Assembly: GCF_014652375.1 (NCBI RefSeq)
Contig: NZ_BMYR01000001.1
Location: 452,081-516,080 of the forward strand
Reading direction: 5' to 3'
DNA: 64,000 bases
DNA from: Alishewanella tabrizica
Lineage (GTDB): Bacteria; Pseudomonadota; Gammaproteobacteria; Enterobacterales; Alteromonadaceae
Shown here: one piece after another, positions 31,169 through 40,211 of the stretch
Position numbering within the stretch: the first letter of the stretch is position 1
Layout of the letters: each line of letters opens with the position of its first letter
Made by a program: the position numbers and the translations under genes
The notes under the pieces: model-generated
What the model was told of the DNA's origin: nothing
The model's database searches: none
What the model saw: the letters and a program-made list of their open reading frames with translations, nothing else

Positions 31169-31467
31169 GTATCTAACCTCTTAATCACCGCTAATAAGCT
31201 AGCAACTTCTGACGACTTATTCGCGTAAACATGCTCTGCCATTGGCAGTATCTGTACCTTATGCGGTAAGTGCCCTGCAGCAGCAAGCACCTGTCTCATT
31301 TTAGGAATAAATACAAATTGCAACCAATTCTCTAATGGCATGGTATCACAACAAAAAGGGGCGCTACTGGCCAATGCTTGCGCACTAGGGGCATGCGCCT
31401 GCCACAATGCCGTTGCTTTTAATGCTGCCTCAAGATCGTCTAGTAACAGTGCAACTCGCTCAGACAT
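31156..31467 (-). CDS. yqcC: YqcC family protein (DUF446)
   Basis: A 103-residue, mostly helical protein of the YqcC/DUF446 family. Recognisable parts are LLLDDLEAAL, the Trp in LW, and the conserved centre MPLENWLQFVFIPKM. No enzymatic motif is known and the function is unknown. It is the first gene of the yqcC-truC-yqcA operon; its stop overlaps the start of truC. Confidence 0.9.
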   Translation of the reverse strand: MSERVALLLDDLEAALKATALWQAHAPSAQALASSAPFCCDTMPLENWLQFVFIPKMRQVLAAAGHLPHKVQILPMAEHVYANKSSEVASLLAVIKRLDTCLN

Positions 31468-31605
31468 TATTCACTCCATTCTCCGGCGTGGGCTAAAGAC
31501 GTGTATTTTATACCAAAATAGCCACAAGATTCGAGCTTGATCGCGCTTGCTCATCTTGCAAAATGTGCTGGCGATCACCACTATGTACATTTACAAGGAG
31601 AAGAC

Positions 31606-31902
31606 ATGTCTACCATTTGGTTTTTATTACTGCTCGTCAGCCTGGTTTATGGATTTTGGTTACAACGCAAGCAAGACGAACGCGCGGTTCATCTGGCCAA
31701 GCAATTATGTCGACAGCATCAGCTGCAATTTTTAGAATGTGGCAGGCATGGGCATCGGTTTGCCAGGGTAAATGGTCGCAGACGTTGGGTAACCTACTTC
31801 CAGGTAGACTTTAGCAGTGATGGCGAGAGCCGCTATCAAGCAGAACTGGTATTACAAGGCTTACATTTAGCGCAATTCACGTTACCGCCCCATCGCATTT
31901 AG
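31606..31902 (+). CDS. DUF3301 domain-containing membrane protein
   Basis: The start is the ATG at 31606, where AAGGAG lies ten bases upstream, giving 98 residues. One N-terminal membrane helix (TIWFLLLLVSLVYGFWL) is followed by a cytoplasmic part: RKQDERAVHLAKQLCRQHQLQ, then LECGRHGHRFARVNGRRRW. This is the DUF3301 pattern known from Vibrio, Shewanella and relatives, often near yqcC. Function is unknown. It is divergent from yqcC. Confidence 0.85.
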   Translation: MSTIWFLLLLVSLVYGFWLQRKQDERAVHLAKQLCRQHQLQFLECGRHGHRFARVNGRRRWVTYFQVDFSSDGESRYQAELVLQGLHLAQFTLPPHRI

Positions 31903-31920
31903 CCGCAAGCCATGACTATT

Positions 31921-32253
31921 TTACCCTTGAGAAATCCCAGCTTGTGCTAACTTAGCAGGTAATTGCCCTGTTAAAAAATCTTTATACATAACCCAGTCAG
32001 CGGCCAAACTGTACCAAGGGTATTGAAATGTCGCAGGTTTATTGTGTTCAAAAACCATGTGTCCAAACCAAGCAAATCCATAACCGATCACCGGCAGGCT
32101 TAATAGCCATAGCCATGCCCCCGTTAATAATATAAACACCAAAACCAATAAGACTAAACTGCTACCGATATAATGCATCAGCCGACAACGGGCATCGGCA
32201 TGCTCTTGCAAATAATAAGGGTAAAATTGCTGAAAAGACGTAAAACGTGACAT
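31921..32253 (-). CDS. DUF962/Mpo1-like membrane protein
   Basis: The 110-residue product from ATG 32253 (GAGG upstream) has the Mpo1-like/DUF962 pattern: an N-terminal FQQFYPYYLQEHADARCRLMHYIG with conserved His residues, two hydrophobic segments (SLVLLVLVFILLTGAWLWLL and the next), FGHMVFEHNKPATFQYPWYSL and a final DWVMYKD. In yeast Mpo1 is a 2-hydroxy fatty acid dioxygenase; bacterial members are uncharacterised, so enzyme activity is only possible. An ATG at 32268 is a less likely start. Confidence 0.85.
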   Translation of the reverse strand: MSRFTSFQQFYPYYLQEHADARCRLMHYIGSSLVLLVLVFILLTGAWLWLLSLPVIGYGFAWFGHMVFEHNKPATFQYPWYSLAADWVMYKDFLTGQLPAKLAQAGISQG

Positions 32254-32303
32254 CACTACCTCGCACACAAAGGTTCATCGTTAACGTGTTGTATTATTTA
32301 AAT

Positions 32304-32963
32304 TTAGGCACTTTCAGAACGACGATCTTGCCTTGGCCGGAACATTAACGTACCACTCACCGATCCAAACACTAAGTCATTGACTCGATAATATTTATCA
32401 TCCGCAAAAAAATTATGATACTTTTCTAAGGTGACAAAGACACCAATACCGGCAGAGGCAACATCTTCGTCGACTAAGCGATCAACGGCATGGATGAGGT
32501 AATGGCCCAGCCCTGCATGCTGATACTTGGGAGATACCGCGATAAATGCGAGCATGTGATAACGTTTTGCTGGCATCGCAGCATGAATTTTTTCTTCTTT
32601 TGCGAGCAATTGCTTAGTAGACACATACCCTGCGGTGAGTAACATTTTTAACCGCCAATGCCATAAACGGCTACTACCAATCCCCGAGTCGGGTCCGACT
32701 ACGCAGGCGACCCCGAGTAATTGTTCGTGATAAAACAACCCAATAATAGGTTGTTCAGCTTGCCAAAAAGTACTGAGCTCCTCGCGAATTGCAGAACGTA
32801 ATCGCGCCTCATAATCGGTGGCATTCGCACGAAAAATAGCCATAAACAAAGGATCATCATGATACGATTGATAAAGCAATGAGGCTGCCAGTTTAAGATC
32901 TTCACCGCCCAGCAGCGCTGCACGTAAATGAGCGGGTTCAACATCACTGAATTGAGCTAACAT
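32304..32963 (-). CDS. GNAT family N-acetyltransferase
   Basis: The 219-residue protein has the GNAT acetyl-CoA-binding pattern: a hydrophobic strand LAFIAVSPKYQHAGLGHYLIHAVDR, where QHAGLG is the pyrophosphate loop. A preceding strand holds LGVACVVGP. Acceptor substrate cannot be told. The C-terminus FGSVSGTLMFRPR is compact. It is transcribed separately from its neighbours, with TAGGTG before the ATG. Confidence 0.8.
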   Translation of the reverse strand: MLAQFSDVEPAHLRAALLGGEDLKLAASLLYQSYHDDPLFMAIFRANATDYEARLRSAIREELSTFWQAEQPIIGLFYHEQLLGVACVVGPDSGIGSSRLWHWRLKMLLTAGYVSTKQLLAKEEKIHAAMPAKRYHMLAFIAVSPKYQHAGLGHYLIHAVDRLVDEDVASAGIGVFVTLEKYHNFFADDKYYRVNDLVFGSVSGTLMFRPRQDRRSESA

Positions 32964-33118
32964 ATCGCACCTAAGGTTGTTGTTTTTTTATCCACCATAA
33001 CAGTGTCATTCCATCTTGCCAAGTCCGTTTTTTTAAATGTTATGTGTGACTTACTAACTACTCAAAATAAATCGAACATAACGCGGCTTCTGAACTACAC
33101 TTAGTAAAATGGAGAGGA

Positions 33119-33358
33119 ATGATGGATATAAATCAATACACATTACGCGATCTATTTGCCCAATTAGGTCTGGCGAATTCGAAAGCAGACATACGACGTT
33201 TTGTGGCACAGCATCCGCTGGCAGCCAGTGTATCGTTAACAAAAGCACCGTTTTGGAACCATGCCCAAGCTATGTTTATGCAAGAAGCTTGGCGTGAAGA
33301 TGCCGATTGGTGTGGCGCGATTGATGAATTAAATAATCTATTACATCAACCACATTGA
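33119..33358 (+). CDS. DUF2789 family protein
   Basis: A 79-residue protein starting at the tandem ATGATG after GGAGAGG. It resembles DUF2789: YTLRDLFAQLGLANSKADIRRFVAQHP, then APFWNHAQAMFMQEAWREDADW. The family is small, soluble and of unknown function in gammaproteobacteria. No operon partner is evident. Confidence 0.85.
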   Translation: MMDINQYTLRDLFAQLGLANSKADIRRFVAQHPLAASVSLTKAPFWNHAQAMFMQEAWREDADWCGAIDELNNLLHQPH

Positions 33359-33371
33359 TATCCGCATAGCA

Positions 33372-33406
33372 TTTTGTGTTTTGTGTTTTGTGTTTTGTGT
33401 TTTGTG
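33372..33406. repeat. five perfect tandem copies of 7-mer TTTTGTG
   Basis: Five head-to-tail copies of TTTTGTG lie in the noncoding gap after the DUF2789 gene (33359-33539). A seven-base unit can change copy number by slippage. No gene or promoter clearly spans it, so an effect on expression is not apparent. Confidence 0.95.
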
Positions 33407-33539
33407 TTTAGAGATAACACCACTGGGTATCATCAGCAAATCTCACTACATCAATAAACTGCGTAAATGGCAGCAATCTCCTCCATGTTATTGCTGCTAT
33501 TCTAAGTCATTAAGCTACGCTTAGCGGCAACCTGAGTGC

Positions 33540-33917
33540 TTATAAATATTGATAGGCTTTATCCCCCCAGCCAGTGAGTTCATTATTTTTAAACACTAAG
33601 GGCGTGCATGCGTCTTTTGTCGTTTTATGCTGATCTTTATGCTGATGGGTGCGATAAAATAACACTAAAATTTGCTCGCCCTCTTTTTGAAACATTTCAG
33701 AAAAATCAGGCGTCCCTAATTGCGCGCGCACGGTTTCTGCTGGCATACCCAATTGTAACTGATTAATTTGCTGTACATTAAAGGCTTGCGTTTTCGCCAA
33801 GCTGCTGTCGGTTTGCGGACCATTTTTATCACCAATGGCCACCACACAACCGCTCAGTGTGGCAGTCATCACGGCGATTGCGATTGCTTTACTTAATAAC
33901 ACTTTGTTTAACAACAT
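33540..33917 (-). CDS. DUF3192 family lipoprotein
   Basis: The 125-residue product has a lipoprotein signal (hydrophobic AIAIAVMTATL with lipobox LSGC, Cys near residue 24) and a DUF3192-like domain: INQLQLGMPAETVRAQLGTPDF, then ILVLFYRTHQHKD and CTPLVFKNNELTGWGDKAY. This resembles the SmpA/OmlA style of small outer-membrane lipoproteins. A non-lipidated relative lies at 41024-41440. Function is unknown. Confidence 0.85.
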   Translation of the reverse strand: MLLNKVLLSKAIAIAVMTATLSGCVVAIGDKNGPQTDSSLAKTQAFNVQQINQLQLGMPAETVRAQLGTPDFSEMFQKEGEQILVLFYRTHQHKDQHKTTKDACTPLVFKNNELTGWGDKAYQYL

Positions 33918-34171
33918 AATTGCTCCCTTCTTCTCTACATGTTAATTTTTTACAGACTACTTCTTTACGCATTGCGTCTTTACAAATACATAGCGCTCAG
34001 AAAAAAACAGCCAAATACCTCAGTATTGACCTTACATTGCGAATGTAATGTCAGCAAATTAAATGCCAAGATTAATTTATTTTATTTTCAATAACTTAAA
34101 TAAATGATACTTTTTATAAAACCGAATGAATGGTAAATTACACCTCTTTTTAGTGGACTTGGCGATTCACC

Positions 34172-34477
34172 ATGGCATCGGGTATTCAATTGTTACAACA
34201 GCTCGCAACAACGTTGCGAAAAGAGGGCAAGCAACCCAGTTTGGCCCTGTTTAAAGCACGCTTAGCAGGCCAACTTAGCCCTCCAGAATTGTTTAGCGCT
34301 TATCAGCATTGGCGGCAACATCCTGAACCCTTTTTAACCGATGCAGTAACTGACGCCGACGTAACTGCCATCCAAGCCATCAACACAGAACAAGATATCA
34401 GCAGTCACTTACAGCGGATTGAACAGAAACTCGATCGGGTTTTAGCCTTATTGGAACAGGCTAATGTATCTCGCTGA
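34172..34477 (+). CDS. conserved-looking hypothetical protein, helical
   Basis: A 101-residue frame of unknown family, mainly helical. It begins with SGIQLLQQLATTLRKEGKQPSLALFKARL and ends in a short amphipathic coiled coil, ISSHLQRIEQKLDRVLALLEQA. The final helix suggests oligomerisation. Its stop overlaps the start of the DUF2310 gene by 14 bases, implying coupling and a shared role. The 254-bp upstream gap is very AT-rich and may carry the promoter. Confidence 0.7.
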   Translation: MASGIQLLQQLATTLRKEGKQPSLALFKARLAGQLSPPELFSAYQHWRQHPEPFLTDAVTDADVTAIQAINTEQDISSHLQRIEQKLDRVLALLEQANVSR

Positions 34478-35246
34478 ATTACGTTTTAAAATTATTGCTG
34501 ATACACAGTTTGCGCATGCTGAACAGGCTATCCGACAGTATATTGAAGCCTTGATATTCAATGGCCAAGTATTGGGCCGCGAGTTTCCCACAGCATGGCA
34601 ACAAGAGGAATTTGTTAGTCGGATTGTCGTACCTAGCGAAGATGCATTACAGCCTAAATGGCATAGTGATAAAGGCCGTAGCGCTGAACAACTGCTCGGC
34701 GCAGCTGGGCTAAGCTACCCACGATATCACGTGCTTGGCCAAGATATATTGTCGCAAACCAGTTGCAGCAGCCTGCCCAAAGAATGTGTGTTATTTACCA
34801 CCTTTGCCGATACCTGCTCACCTATTCGTTGTGCTGAAACGTTACAACCCGTGCCCTTATTTTGGCTTACTCCCATGCAAAACGATCATGAAGCATTGAT
34901 CCGCTGGCAATTACAATTTCAAGCACTCGACGAAATTCAATTGCAAGAGCAGCGTGTGTTGCACAAAGTAGCGGAGAACAGTTTACAAGGTTGGCATAGC
35001 ACGCTAAATCGTGTGGGTCGTCAATTAAGCAAACATTTAAGCAAAATTAACAACCTGCCGATTTATTATGCTTTATATAGTGGTAGCGCTCATGATTGTA
35101 ACAGCGAACCGAATAAAACCTGCCCAAATTGTGGCAAGCCTTGGCGTATCAGCCCGCCACAAGCTGGACTGTTCGATTTTCGCTGCACATCGTGCTTTAT
35201 CATGAGTAATATTGCGTGGGAATGTCAGTCAAATAGTGGAGAATAA
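34464..35246 (+). CDS. DUF2310 family zinc-ribbon protein
   Basis: The 260-residue protein matches DUF2310, a Zn-ribbon family. A large N-terminal part of unknown role is followed by a C-terminal ribbon with two CxxC pairs: CPNCGKPWRI and FRCTSCFIMSN, about residues 213-245. The zinc site is probably structural or for nucleic acid binding; this is inference. It overlaps the preceding helical protein and converges on syd, with ends overlapping by 22 bases. Confidence 0.85.
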   Translation: MYLAELRFKIIADTQFAHAEQAIRQYIEALIFNGQVLGREFPTAWQQEEFVSRIVVPSEDALQPKWHSDKGRSAEQLLGAAGLSYPRYHVLGQDILSQTSCSSLPKECVLFTTFADTCSPIRCAETLQPVPLFWLTPMQNDHEALIRWQLQFQALDEIQLQEQRVLHKVAENSLQGWHSTLNRVGRQLSKHLSKINNLPIYYALYSGSAHDCNSEPNKTCPNCGKPWRISPPQAGLFDFRCTSCFIMSNIAWECQSNSGE

Positions 35247-35782
35247 GCCAGCGGCGTTAAGCTGTTTAAAAAACTTTCCAGATCCGGAGCCACCAACTCA
35301 CTCACCTCTTTACCCACCGGCTCTAAGTAAACGGCACCAGTACTGTTGAGTATCGATAAGACGATATTTTCATCATCCGTCACGGCGAAAAAGACAGTTT
35401 CACGCTGCTTAAGACGCCGCTTCATCAAAAAATGTCCGATAATATTTTCTTGCAAGCGAGCGATGTCTGCAGCATTCCACGGCATAAGTAACGCTAAGTT
35501 GCCGCGAGCGTGCGTGGCAGCCAAGTTTGCACCATAAAAACTACTGTAAAACGTTTTTATATCGGCATGCAAGTCAACGTCTAAGGCCTGTTCAACATTC
35601 GTAAAATCAGCACTTGGCTGTTGTGCTACGGGTTGCCAACGCACCCGATCTTCCGCTATCCATTGCTGCTGACACGGTGAGGGACTTGCAGGATCCGCCC
35701 AGGTGGTTAATTCCAGCTGCTTGGCTGCATGCCAGGCAAGGCTGCGCTCGATAAAATTTGCATAGGCTTGTTGCGTTGACAC
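35225..35782 (-). CDS. syd: SecY-interacting protein Syd
   Basis: Syd is a small cytoplasmic-face protein that binds SecY and is thought to proofread or help the translocon. The 185 residues include QQAYANFIERSLAWH, VEQALDVDLHADIKTFYSSFYGA and the C-terminal DLESFLNSLTPL, all like E. coli Syd. The start is GTG 35782 with GGGAG upstream; a longer open frame to 35857 would overlap the divergent queF start and adds a foreign hydrophobic stretch. The syd-queF divergent pair is conserved. Confidence 0.92.
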   Translation of the reverse strand: MSTQQAYANFIERSLAWHAAKQLELTTWADPASPSPCQQQWIAEDRVRWQPVAQQPSADFTNVEQALDVDLHADIKTFYSSFYGANLAATHARGNLALLMPWNAADIARLQENIIGHFLMKRRLKQRETVFFAVTDDENIVLSILNSTGAVYLEPVGKEVSELVAPDLESFLNSLTPLAYSPLFD

Positions 35783-35842
35783 CTCTACTCCCTGAATCAC
35801 TTGTGATAATATAATGGCTATTGTAGCTAAAAAGACACCGAA

Positions 35843-36685
35843 ATGACAAAAAGCCATGCCGACGTTTTAGCCGAGTTGAGTCTTGGTAAAATAACCGATT
35901 ATATCGATCACTATACTCCTTCATTATTACAAGCCGTGCCACGTAGCTTGGGTCGGCAATCATTGGGCTTATCTGCTGCTAATTTGCCTTTTGTTGGGCA
36001 AGATATTTGGCATGGCTATGAGCTATCGTGGCTCAATGCCAAAGGTAAGCCGATGGTGGCGTTAGCCACCTTTGTGGTCCCTTTTGATTCGCCTAATTTG
36101 ATTGAATCCAAGTCGTTTAAGCTGTATTTAAACAGTTTTAATCAAAGCCGCTTTGCTGATTTAGGATTAGTGTATCAGGCGTTACAACATGATTTATCTG
36201 CCTGCGCAGGTAAACCCGTACAGGTAAGCTTACATAACGTAAGTGAAATCATGGCATTTCAACCTACATGGATTCCCGGTATCTGCCTAGACGAGCAAGA
36301 TATTAGTATAGAACAATACCAATATGATCCCAGTTTACTGGCGCTTGCCCCAGAGCGTGGCCATGTAGATGAAAAACTCCACTCACATTTACTTAAATCG
36401 AATTGCTTGATCACGTCGCAACCAGATTGGGCCAGTGTCTTTATTCATTATCGTGGCACCGCGATATCACATGAAGCATTACTGAAGTATTTGATCAGTT
36501 TTCGTAGCCATAACGAGTTTCATGAGCAATGTATTGAGCGAATTTTTAATGATATCTGGCAAATGGCAAAACCAGACTGTTTAGCTGTTTATGCACGCTA
36601 TACGCGTCGTGGTGGGTTAGACATTAATCCTTTGCGTAGCAGTGAGCCATATACGGCGCCTAATATTCGTTTAAGCCGCCAATAA
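35843..36685 (+). CDS. queF: NADPH-dependent 7-cyano-7-deazaguanine reductase
   Basis: QueF reduces preQ0 to preQ1 in queuosine synthesis, a rare nitrile reduction to amine. At 280 residues it is the long (YqcD-type) form. Visible elements are [19 protein letters not shown], which carries the family ESKSLK-type motif, and the catalytic Cys in [16 protein letters not shown], about residue 189, followed by a second T-fold half with [10 protein letters not shown]. No preQ1 riboswitch is seen in the 60 bp upstream. Confidence 0.95.
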   Translation: MTKSHADVLAELSLGKITDYIDHYTPSLLQAVPRSLGRQSLGLSAANLPFVGQDIWHGYELSWLNAKGKPMVALATFVVPFDSPNLIESKSFKLYLNSFNQSRFADLGLVYQALQHDLSACAGKPVQVSLHNVSEIMAFQPTWIPGICLDEQDISIEQYQYDPSLLALAPERGHVDEKLHSHLLKSNCLITSQPDWASVFIHYRGTAISHEALLKYLISFRSHNEFHEQCIERIFNDIWQMAKPDCLAVYARYTRRGGLDINPLRSSEPYTAPNIRLSRQ

Positions 36686-37002
36686 TCTGTAACGCACACT
36701 GAAAACATACCAAGCAGAAAACATTTTTAAACATTTAGCTCAGCGTATAGTTTAATAAGTAGCTATATAAATACTCTTTTACGCTGAGCGTCTGTTGTGA
36801 AAGCTAACTTTTTTCCGCGTTTTAGCTACTCTTGAACACTAATCTTCGAGACGGTTCATGTTTTTAGAGCTCCCAGATGGTAACTCTGCGTGTAACAGTA
36901 CAATTTCACTTTCAATTTAGCTTTCAATTTAGTGTAATTTTTGGTCTAATACTTCAGCCTGATGTCCCAACAGCAGGCTGTTGATTAATATGGAACCGAA
37001 CT

Positions 37003-37062
37003 ATGCACTATCTTACCCCTGATGAAGAAATGAGCTGGTTGCCTTACTATTTAACGAAGTAA
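37003..37062 (+). CDS. possible 19-residue small protein
   Basis: A frame of 19 codons, M-H-Y-L-T-P-D-E-E to Y-Y-L-T-K, begins at ATG 37003 and stops at TAA 37060-37062, 50 bases before a terminator. The ribosome site is weak (GGAAC). Nothing similar is recognised. Its placement between a hairpin and a terminator is the only support; it may instead be part of an untranslated RNA. Confidence 0.2.
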   Translation: MHYLTPDEEMSWLPYYLTK

Positions 37063-37111
37063 CATCATTCGTACGTAAGACACAGACAACAATAAAAAAA
37101 CACCCTACCAA

Positions 37112-37133
37112 AGCGAGCCTAGCTCGCTTTTTT
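37112..37133 (+). terminator. intrinsic terminator before GGDEF gene
   Basis: Stem AGCGAGC / GCTCGCT with a 3-nt loop, followed by TTTTT, oriented on the plus strand. The upstream gene, queF, ends 427 bases earlier, so it may serve a separate small transcript or a long queF 3' end. Confidence 0.8.
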
Positions 37134-37263
37134 CTTGGCAAACTAGACAGTATTTTGTTCTACCATCTGCCCCTGCATAAAGCGATAGTCGTGATGCTCG
37201 CATCTTAAGGTTGTTTGAGTATATACTTAATAAACAACCTTTTTCTGCTAGCGTTAAAGTAAG

Positions 37264-38811
37264 GTGGCCCGATTGCAATCAGATCTCAAACAACAATTAA
37301 GCGAAGCAGTCAGCGCACGCCAATCTTTAGAACGTACCTACACGCAGCAGTTTAAGCTGTTAGCGCAGTTTGTGTTACGCTTGTCATTATTGTGCAAAGG
37401 CATTGATTTAGAACTTGATAATCGATTAGCCAAGTTACGCACCGAATTAGCAAAAAATGCAGATTTAGAAAAACTGATGCCGTTTTTAGAAGAAACCAGT
37501 AATAGTTTGCAACAGTTGGAAAAAAAGCAACAACAAGACATTCGGCAAGTTCAACAGGATCTCACTGAAGCGGGTCGTCTACTGCAACAGCAACGGGGTT
37601 TACCTGATCAACTAAGACGTGAGCTAAGGCAACTGCTCAGTACCGTAGAGCAACCCACTGCAACCTTGCAAGCATTTTTACCGCAACTCAGTGGCCTTAC
37701 CCAACTTTACCAATTAGCATTAAAAACCCGACAGCAGCACGATAGCACTCCTCCTGATGAAGAACGCTATGGCCATATTTGTCGCCAAATCACACTGGAA
37801 CTGACCAATTTATTGAGTGAACTCACGTTCACCGGTAAATACACGGTAGAAGTAGAGCACATAAAATCCAGCTTGCTTGGACAACTTAACATTGAGGCTT
37901 TATTAGATACTTGTTTACGTTCAATCACCATTATTGTTAATGGTATTAATGAAGAGCGGTTATCCTCTGAGAGCTTTTTAATAAAACTTAATGATGCTCT
38001 GGCGACGGTACAACGCGCTGTTGAAAGTACACTTCAGGATTCGAGCCAATTACAACAAAAACTCGCTGAGCTTAATCAAAAAATTGAACAGCAAATTGAT
38101 AATCTCGGCCAACAAACGGCACAAGCCCAATCGCTTGAGCAATTAAAACGTCTCGTGATCCATCGGATGAGTGATCTCACCTCATCCTTATCGGAAAAAG
38201 AACAACTCGAAAAACAAGAGCGTGCAAGAATATATCAAATCTTAAGCACGATGGAGCAACGCGTAAAAGAACTTGAACAAGACGCTCTACTGTTTAAACA
38301 ACGCTTAACCGAACAAAACTTTAGAAGCTTACGTGATTCACTCACCGGCATTCCTAATCGTGCTGCCTATGATGAACGCTTACAACTAGAACTCAAGCGC
38401 TTTAAACGCTTTGGAAAACCGCTGTGTATTATCTTGGGTGATATCGATTACTTTAAAAATATCAATGATAGCTACGGACACAGTGCCGGCGATAAAACCC
38501 TACAAGTTATTGCCAAAGCCCTACAAAACGCGATTCGACAAACCGATTTTATTGCACGCTATGGCGGTGAAGAGTTTGTGATCTTAATGCCAGAAACCAG
38601 CGCGCAACAATTGCTAGAACCGTTAAACCTGCTACGAGAAAAGATTAAAAAGATCCCCTTTAAATTTAGAAATAAAAGTGTACCCATTACTATTTCTTTT
38701 GGTGCGACAGAAATGTTAAATGACGAAACACCAAGACAAGCCTTTGATCGTGCTGATGAAGCTTTGTATCAAGCTAAAAAAGACGGCAGGGATCGAATTG
38801 CCATAAAATGA
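37264..38811 (+). CDS. coiled-coil GGDEF diguanylate cyclase
   Basis: The 515-residue protein has about 350 residues of Gln/Leu/Glu-rich heptad-like sequence, i.e. long coiled coils without membrane segments, then a GGDEF domain from DSLTGIPNRAAYDERL. The active loop is GGEEF at residues 434-438 and the I-site RQTD lies five residues before it, so it should be an active, feedback-inhibited cyclase working as an elongated dimer. The start is GTG 37264; TTG 37273, spaced better from AAGG, is an alternative. ppnN follows 38 bp later on the same strand. Confidence 0.88.
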   Translation: MARLQSDLKQQLSEAVSARQSLERTYTQQFKLLAQFVLRLSLLCKGIDLELDNRLAKLRTELAKNADLEKLMPFLEETSNSLQQLEKKQQQDIRQVQQDLTEAGRLLQQQRGLPDQLRRELRQLLSTVEQPTATLQAFLPQLSGLTQLYQLALKTRQQHDSTPPDEERYGHICRQITLELTNLLSELTFTGKYTVEVEHIKSSLLGQLNIEALLDTCLRSITIIVNGINEERLSSESFLIKLNDALATVQRAVESTLQDSSQLQQKLAELNQKIEQQIDNLGQQTAQAQSLEQLKRLVIHRMSDLTSSLSEKEQLEKQERARIYQILSTMEQRVKELEQDALLFKQRLTEQNFRSLRDSLTGIPNRAAYDERLQLELKRFKRFGKPLCIILGDIDYFKNINDSYGHSAGDKTLQVIAKALQNAIRQTDFIARYGGEEFVILMPETSAQQLLEPLNLLREKIKKIPFKFRNKSVPITISFGATEMLNDETPRQAFDRADEALYQAKKDGRDRIAIK

Positions 38812-38849
38812 CGTCGTGGCAAGCTGTCACGTAAACGAGGAGTAACGCG

Positions 38850-40208
38850 ATGCAAGTGCATCTTAACCCAATCGGGGCAATGGATTTATTATCACAACTG
38901 GAAGTAGAACGCCTACAGCAGAACACCGAACAATCCGCATTTCAGTTATTTAGAAACTGTGCCTTAGCCGTCCTTAATGTAGGCAGCCATACCGATAGCT
39001 CAGCAGAGATTTACGATCAATATCAGAATTTTTCGATTAATTTACTTGCGCGCGAGCGCGGCATTAAAATTGAACTTAACAATCCACCGTTAAGCGCCTT
39101 TGTTGATGGCCAGATTATTAAAGGCATACATGAACATTTGTTTGCCGTTCTACGCGATATTCTCTTTTACCACACCCGGCATAGTGTAGACACTAATCCC
39201 TTAGATTTAACCAATAGTGCCCATTTAACCCACAGTGTTTTTGATATATTACGTAATGCCCGAGTGATTGATGCAACCAGTGAGCCTAATATGATCGTAT
39301 GCTGGGGAGGACATTCCATTCGGCAAGTTGAGTACGATTATACCAAAGAAGTGGGTTATCAGCTGGGTTTACGCGGCTTGAATATTTGCACGGGCTGCGG
39401 CCCAGGTGCCATGAAAGGCCCTATGAAAGGGGCTACCATCGGTCATAGTAAACAACGTATTCGTAATGGCCGTTATTTAGGCTTAACTGAGCCAAGTATT
39501 ATTGCAGCTGAGCCACCGAATCCTATTGTAAATGAGCTGGTGATTTTACCCGATATCGAGAAACGCTTAGAGGCGTTTGTTCGGGTTGCGCACGGGATTA
39601 TCATTTTCCCAGGTGGTGCTGGAACAGCTGAAGAGTTATTGTATTTGTTGGGTATTATGTTGGATGAACGTAATGCTAATCAGCAATTACCCATCATACT
39701 CACTGGGCCAGCAAGCAGTGCCGCGTATTTTAACGAAATTGCTGAATTTGTTGAGAAAACCTTAGGAAAAGAGGCGCTCGACTTATTAGATATCATTATC
39801 GATGATCCAGCAGAAGTAGCGAAACGTCTCAAACTGGGGTGCCAAGCCGTACGTCAATATCGTAAGTCGGTCGGCGATGCATATCATTTTAACTGGACGC
39901 TCGATATCCAACCTGATTTCCAACAACCTTTTATCCCGAATCATCAGAATATGGCCGCACTTGACTTGCACCTAGAACAAGACAAAGCCAAACTGGCCGC
40001 TAATTTGCGTCGAGCTTTTTCAGGTATTGTCGCAGGGAACGTGAAAGATGAGGGCATCCGTGCTATTCGAGAACATGGCCCCTTTGTGTTACGTGGAGAA
40101 ACGTCTTTGATGCAGCTTATGGACAAACTACTTAGCGCCTTTGTGGATCAAGGTCGTATGAAGCTCCCTGGCACCCAATACCAACCTTGTTATCGGATTG
40201 AACAATAA
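38850..40208 (+). CDS. ppnN: nucleotide 5'-monophosphate nucleosidase PpnN
   Basis: PpnN (formerly YgdH) cleaves purine and pyrimidine nucleoside monophosphates to base and ribose 5-phosphate, and in E. coli is activated by (p)ppGpp. The 452-residue length matches. The LOG-like core has [14 protein letters not shown] and [17 protein letters not shown] (the PGGxGTxxE motif). Conserved N- and C-terminal extensions flank it. GAGGAGT precedes the ATG. Order queF-(..)-ppnN-xni parallels E. coli. Confidence 0.95.
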   Translation: MQVHLNPIGAMDLLSQLEVERLQQNTEQSAFQLFRNCALAVLNVGSHTDSSAEIYDQYQNFSINLLARERGIKIELNNPPLSAFVDGQIIKGIHEHLFAVLRDILFYHTRHSVDTNPLDLTNSAHLTHSVFDILRNARVIDATSEPNMIVCWGGHSIRQVEYDYTKEVGYQLGLRGLNICTGCGPGAMKGPMKGATIGHSKQRIRNGRYLGLTEPSIIAAEPPNPIVNELVILPDIEKRLEAFVRVAHGIIIFPGGAGTAEELLYLLGIMLDERNANQQLPIILTGPASSAAYFNEIAEFVEKTLGKEALDLLDIIIDDPAEVAKRLKLGCQAVRQYRKSVGDAYHFNWTLDIQPDFQQPFIPNHQNMAALDLHLEQDKAKLAANLRRAFSGIVAGNVKDEGIRAIREHGPFVLRGETSLMQLMDKLLSAFVDQGRMKLPGTQYQPCYRIEQ

Positions 40209-40211
40209 CAG

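Larger units (their letters stand above)
36686..37263. other. 578-bp gap with inverted repeat, hairpin, possible sORF and terminator
   Basis: This non-coding stretch holds, in order: a perfect 10-bp inverted repeat GCTCAGCGTA/TACGCTGAGC (36738-36747 and 36780-36789); a doubled TTTCAATTTAG near 36911-36931; a stem CAGCCTG/CAGGCTG (36955-36980); a 19-codon frame at 37003-37062; and an intrinsic terminator at 37112. The combination looks like a small independent transcript between queF and the GGDEF gene, although no strong promoter is recognised. Confidence 0.6.

Noticed and set aside
33372..33406. CRISPR-like direct repeats
   Set aside because: Seven-base units with no spacers; a simple tandem repeat. 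No cas genes in the window.
35783..35842. preQ1 riboswitch before queF
   Set aside because: Only 60 bp separate syd and queF and no aptamer-like hairpin plus A-rich tail is visible.
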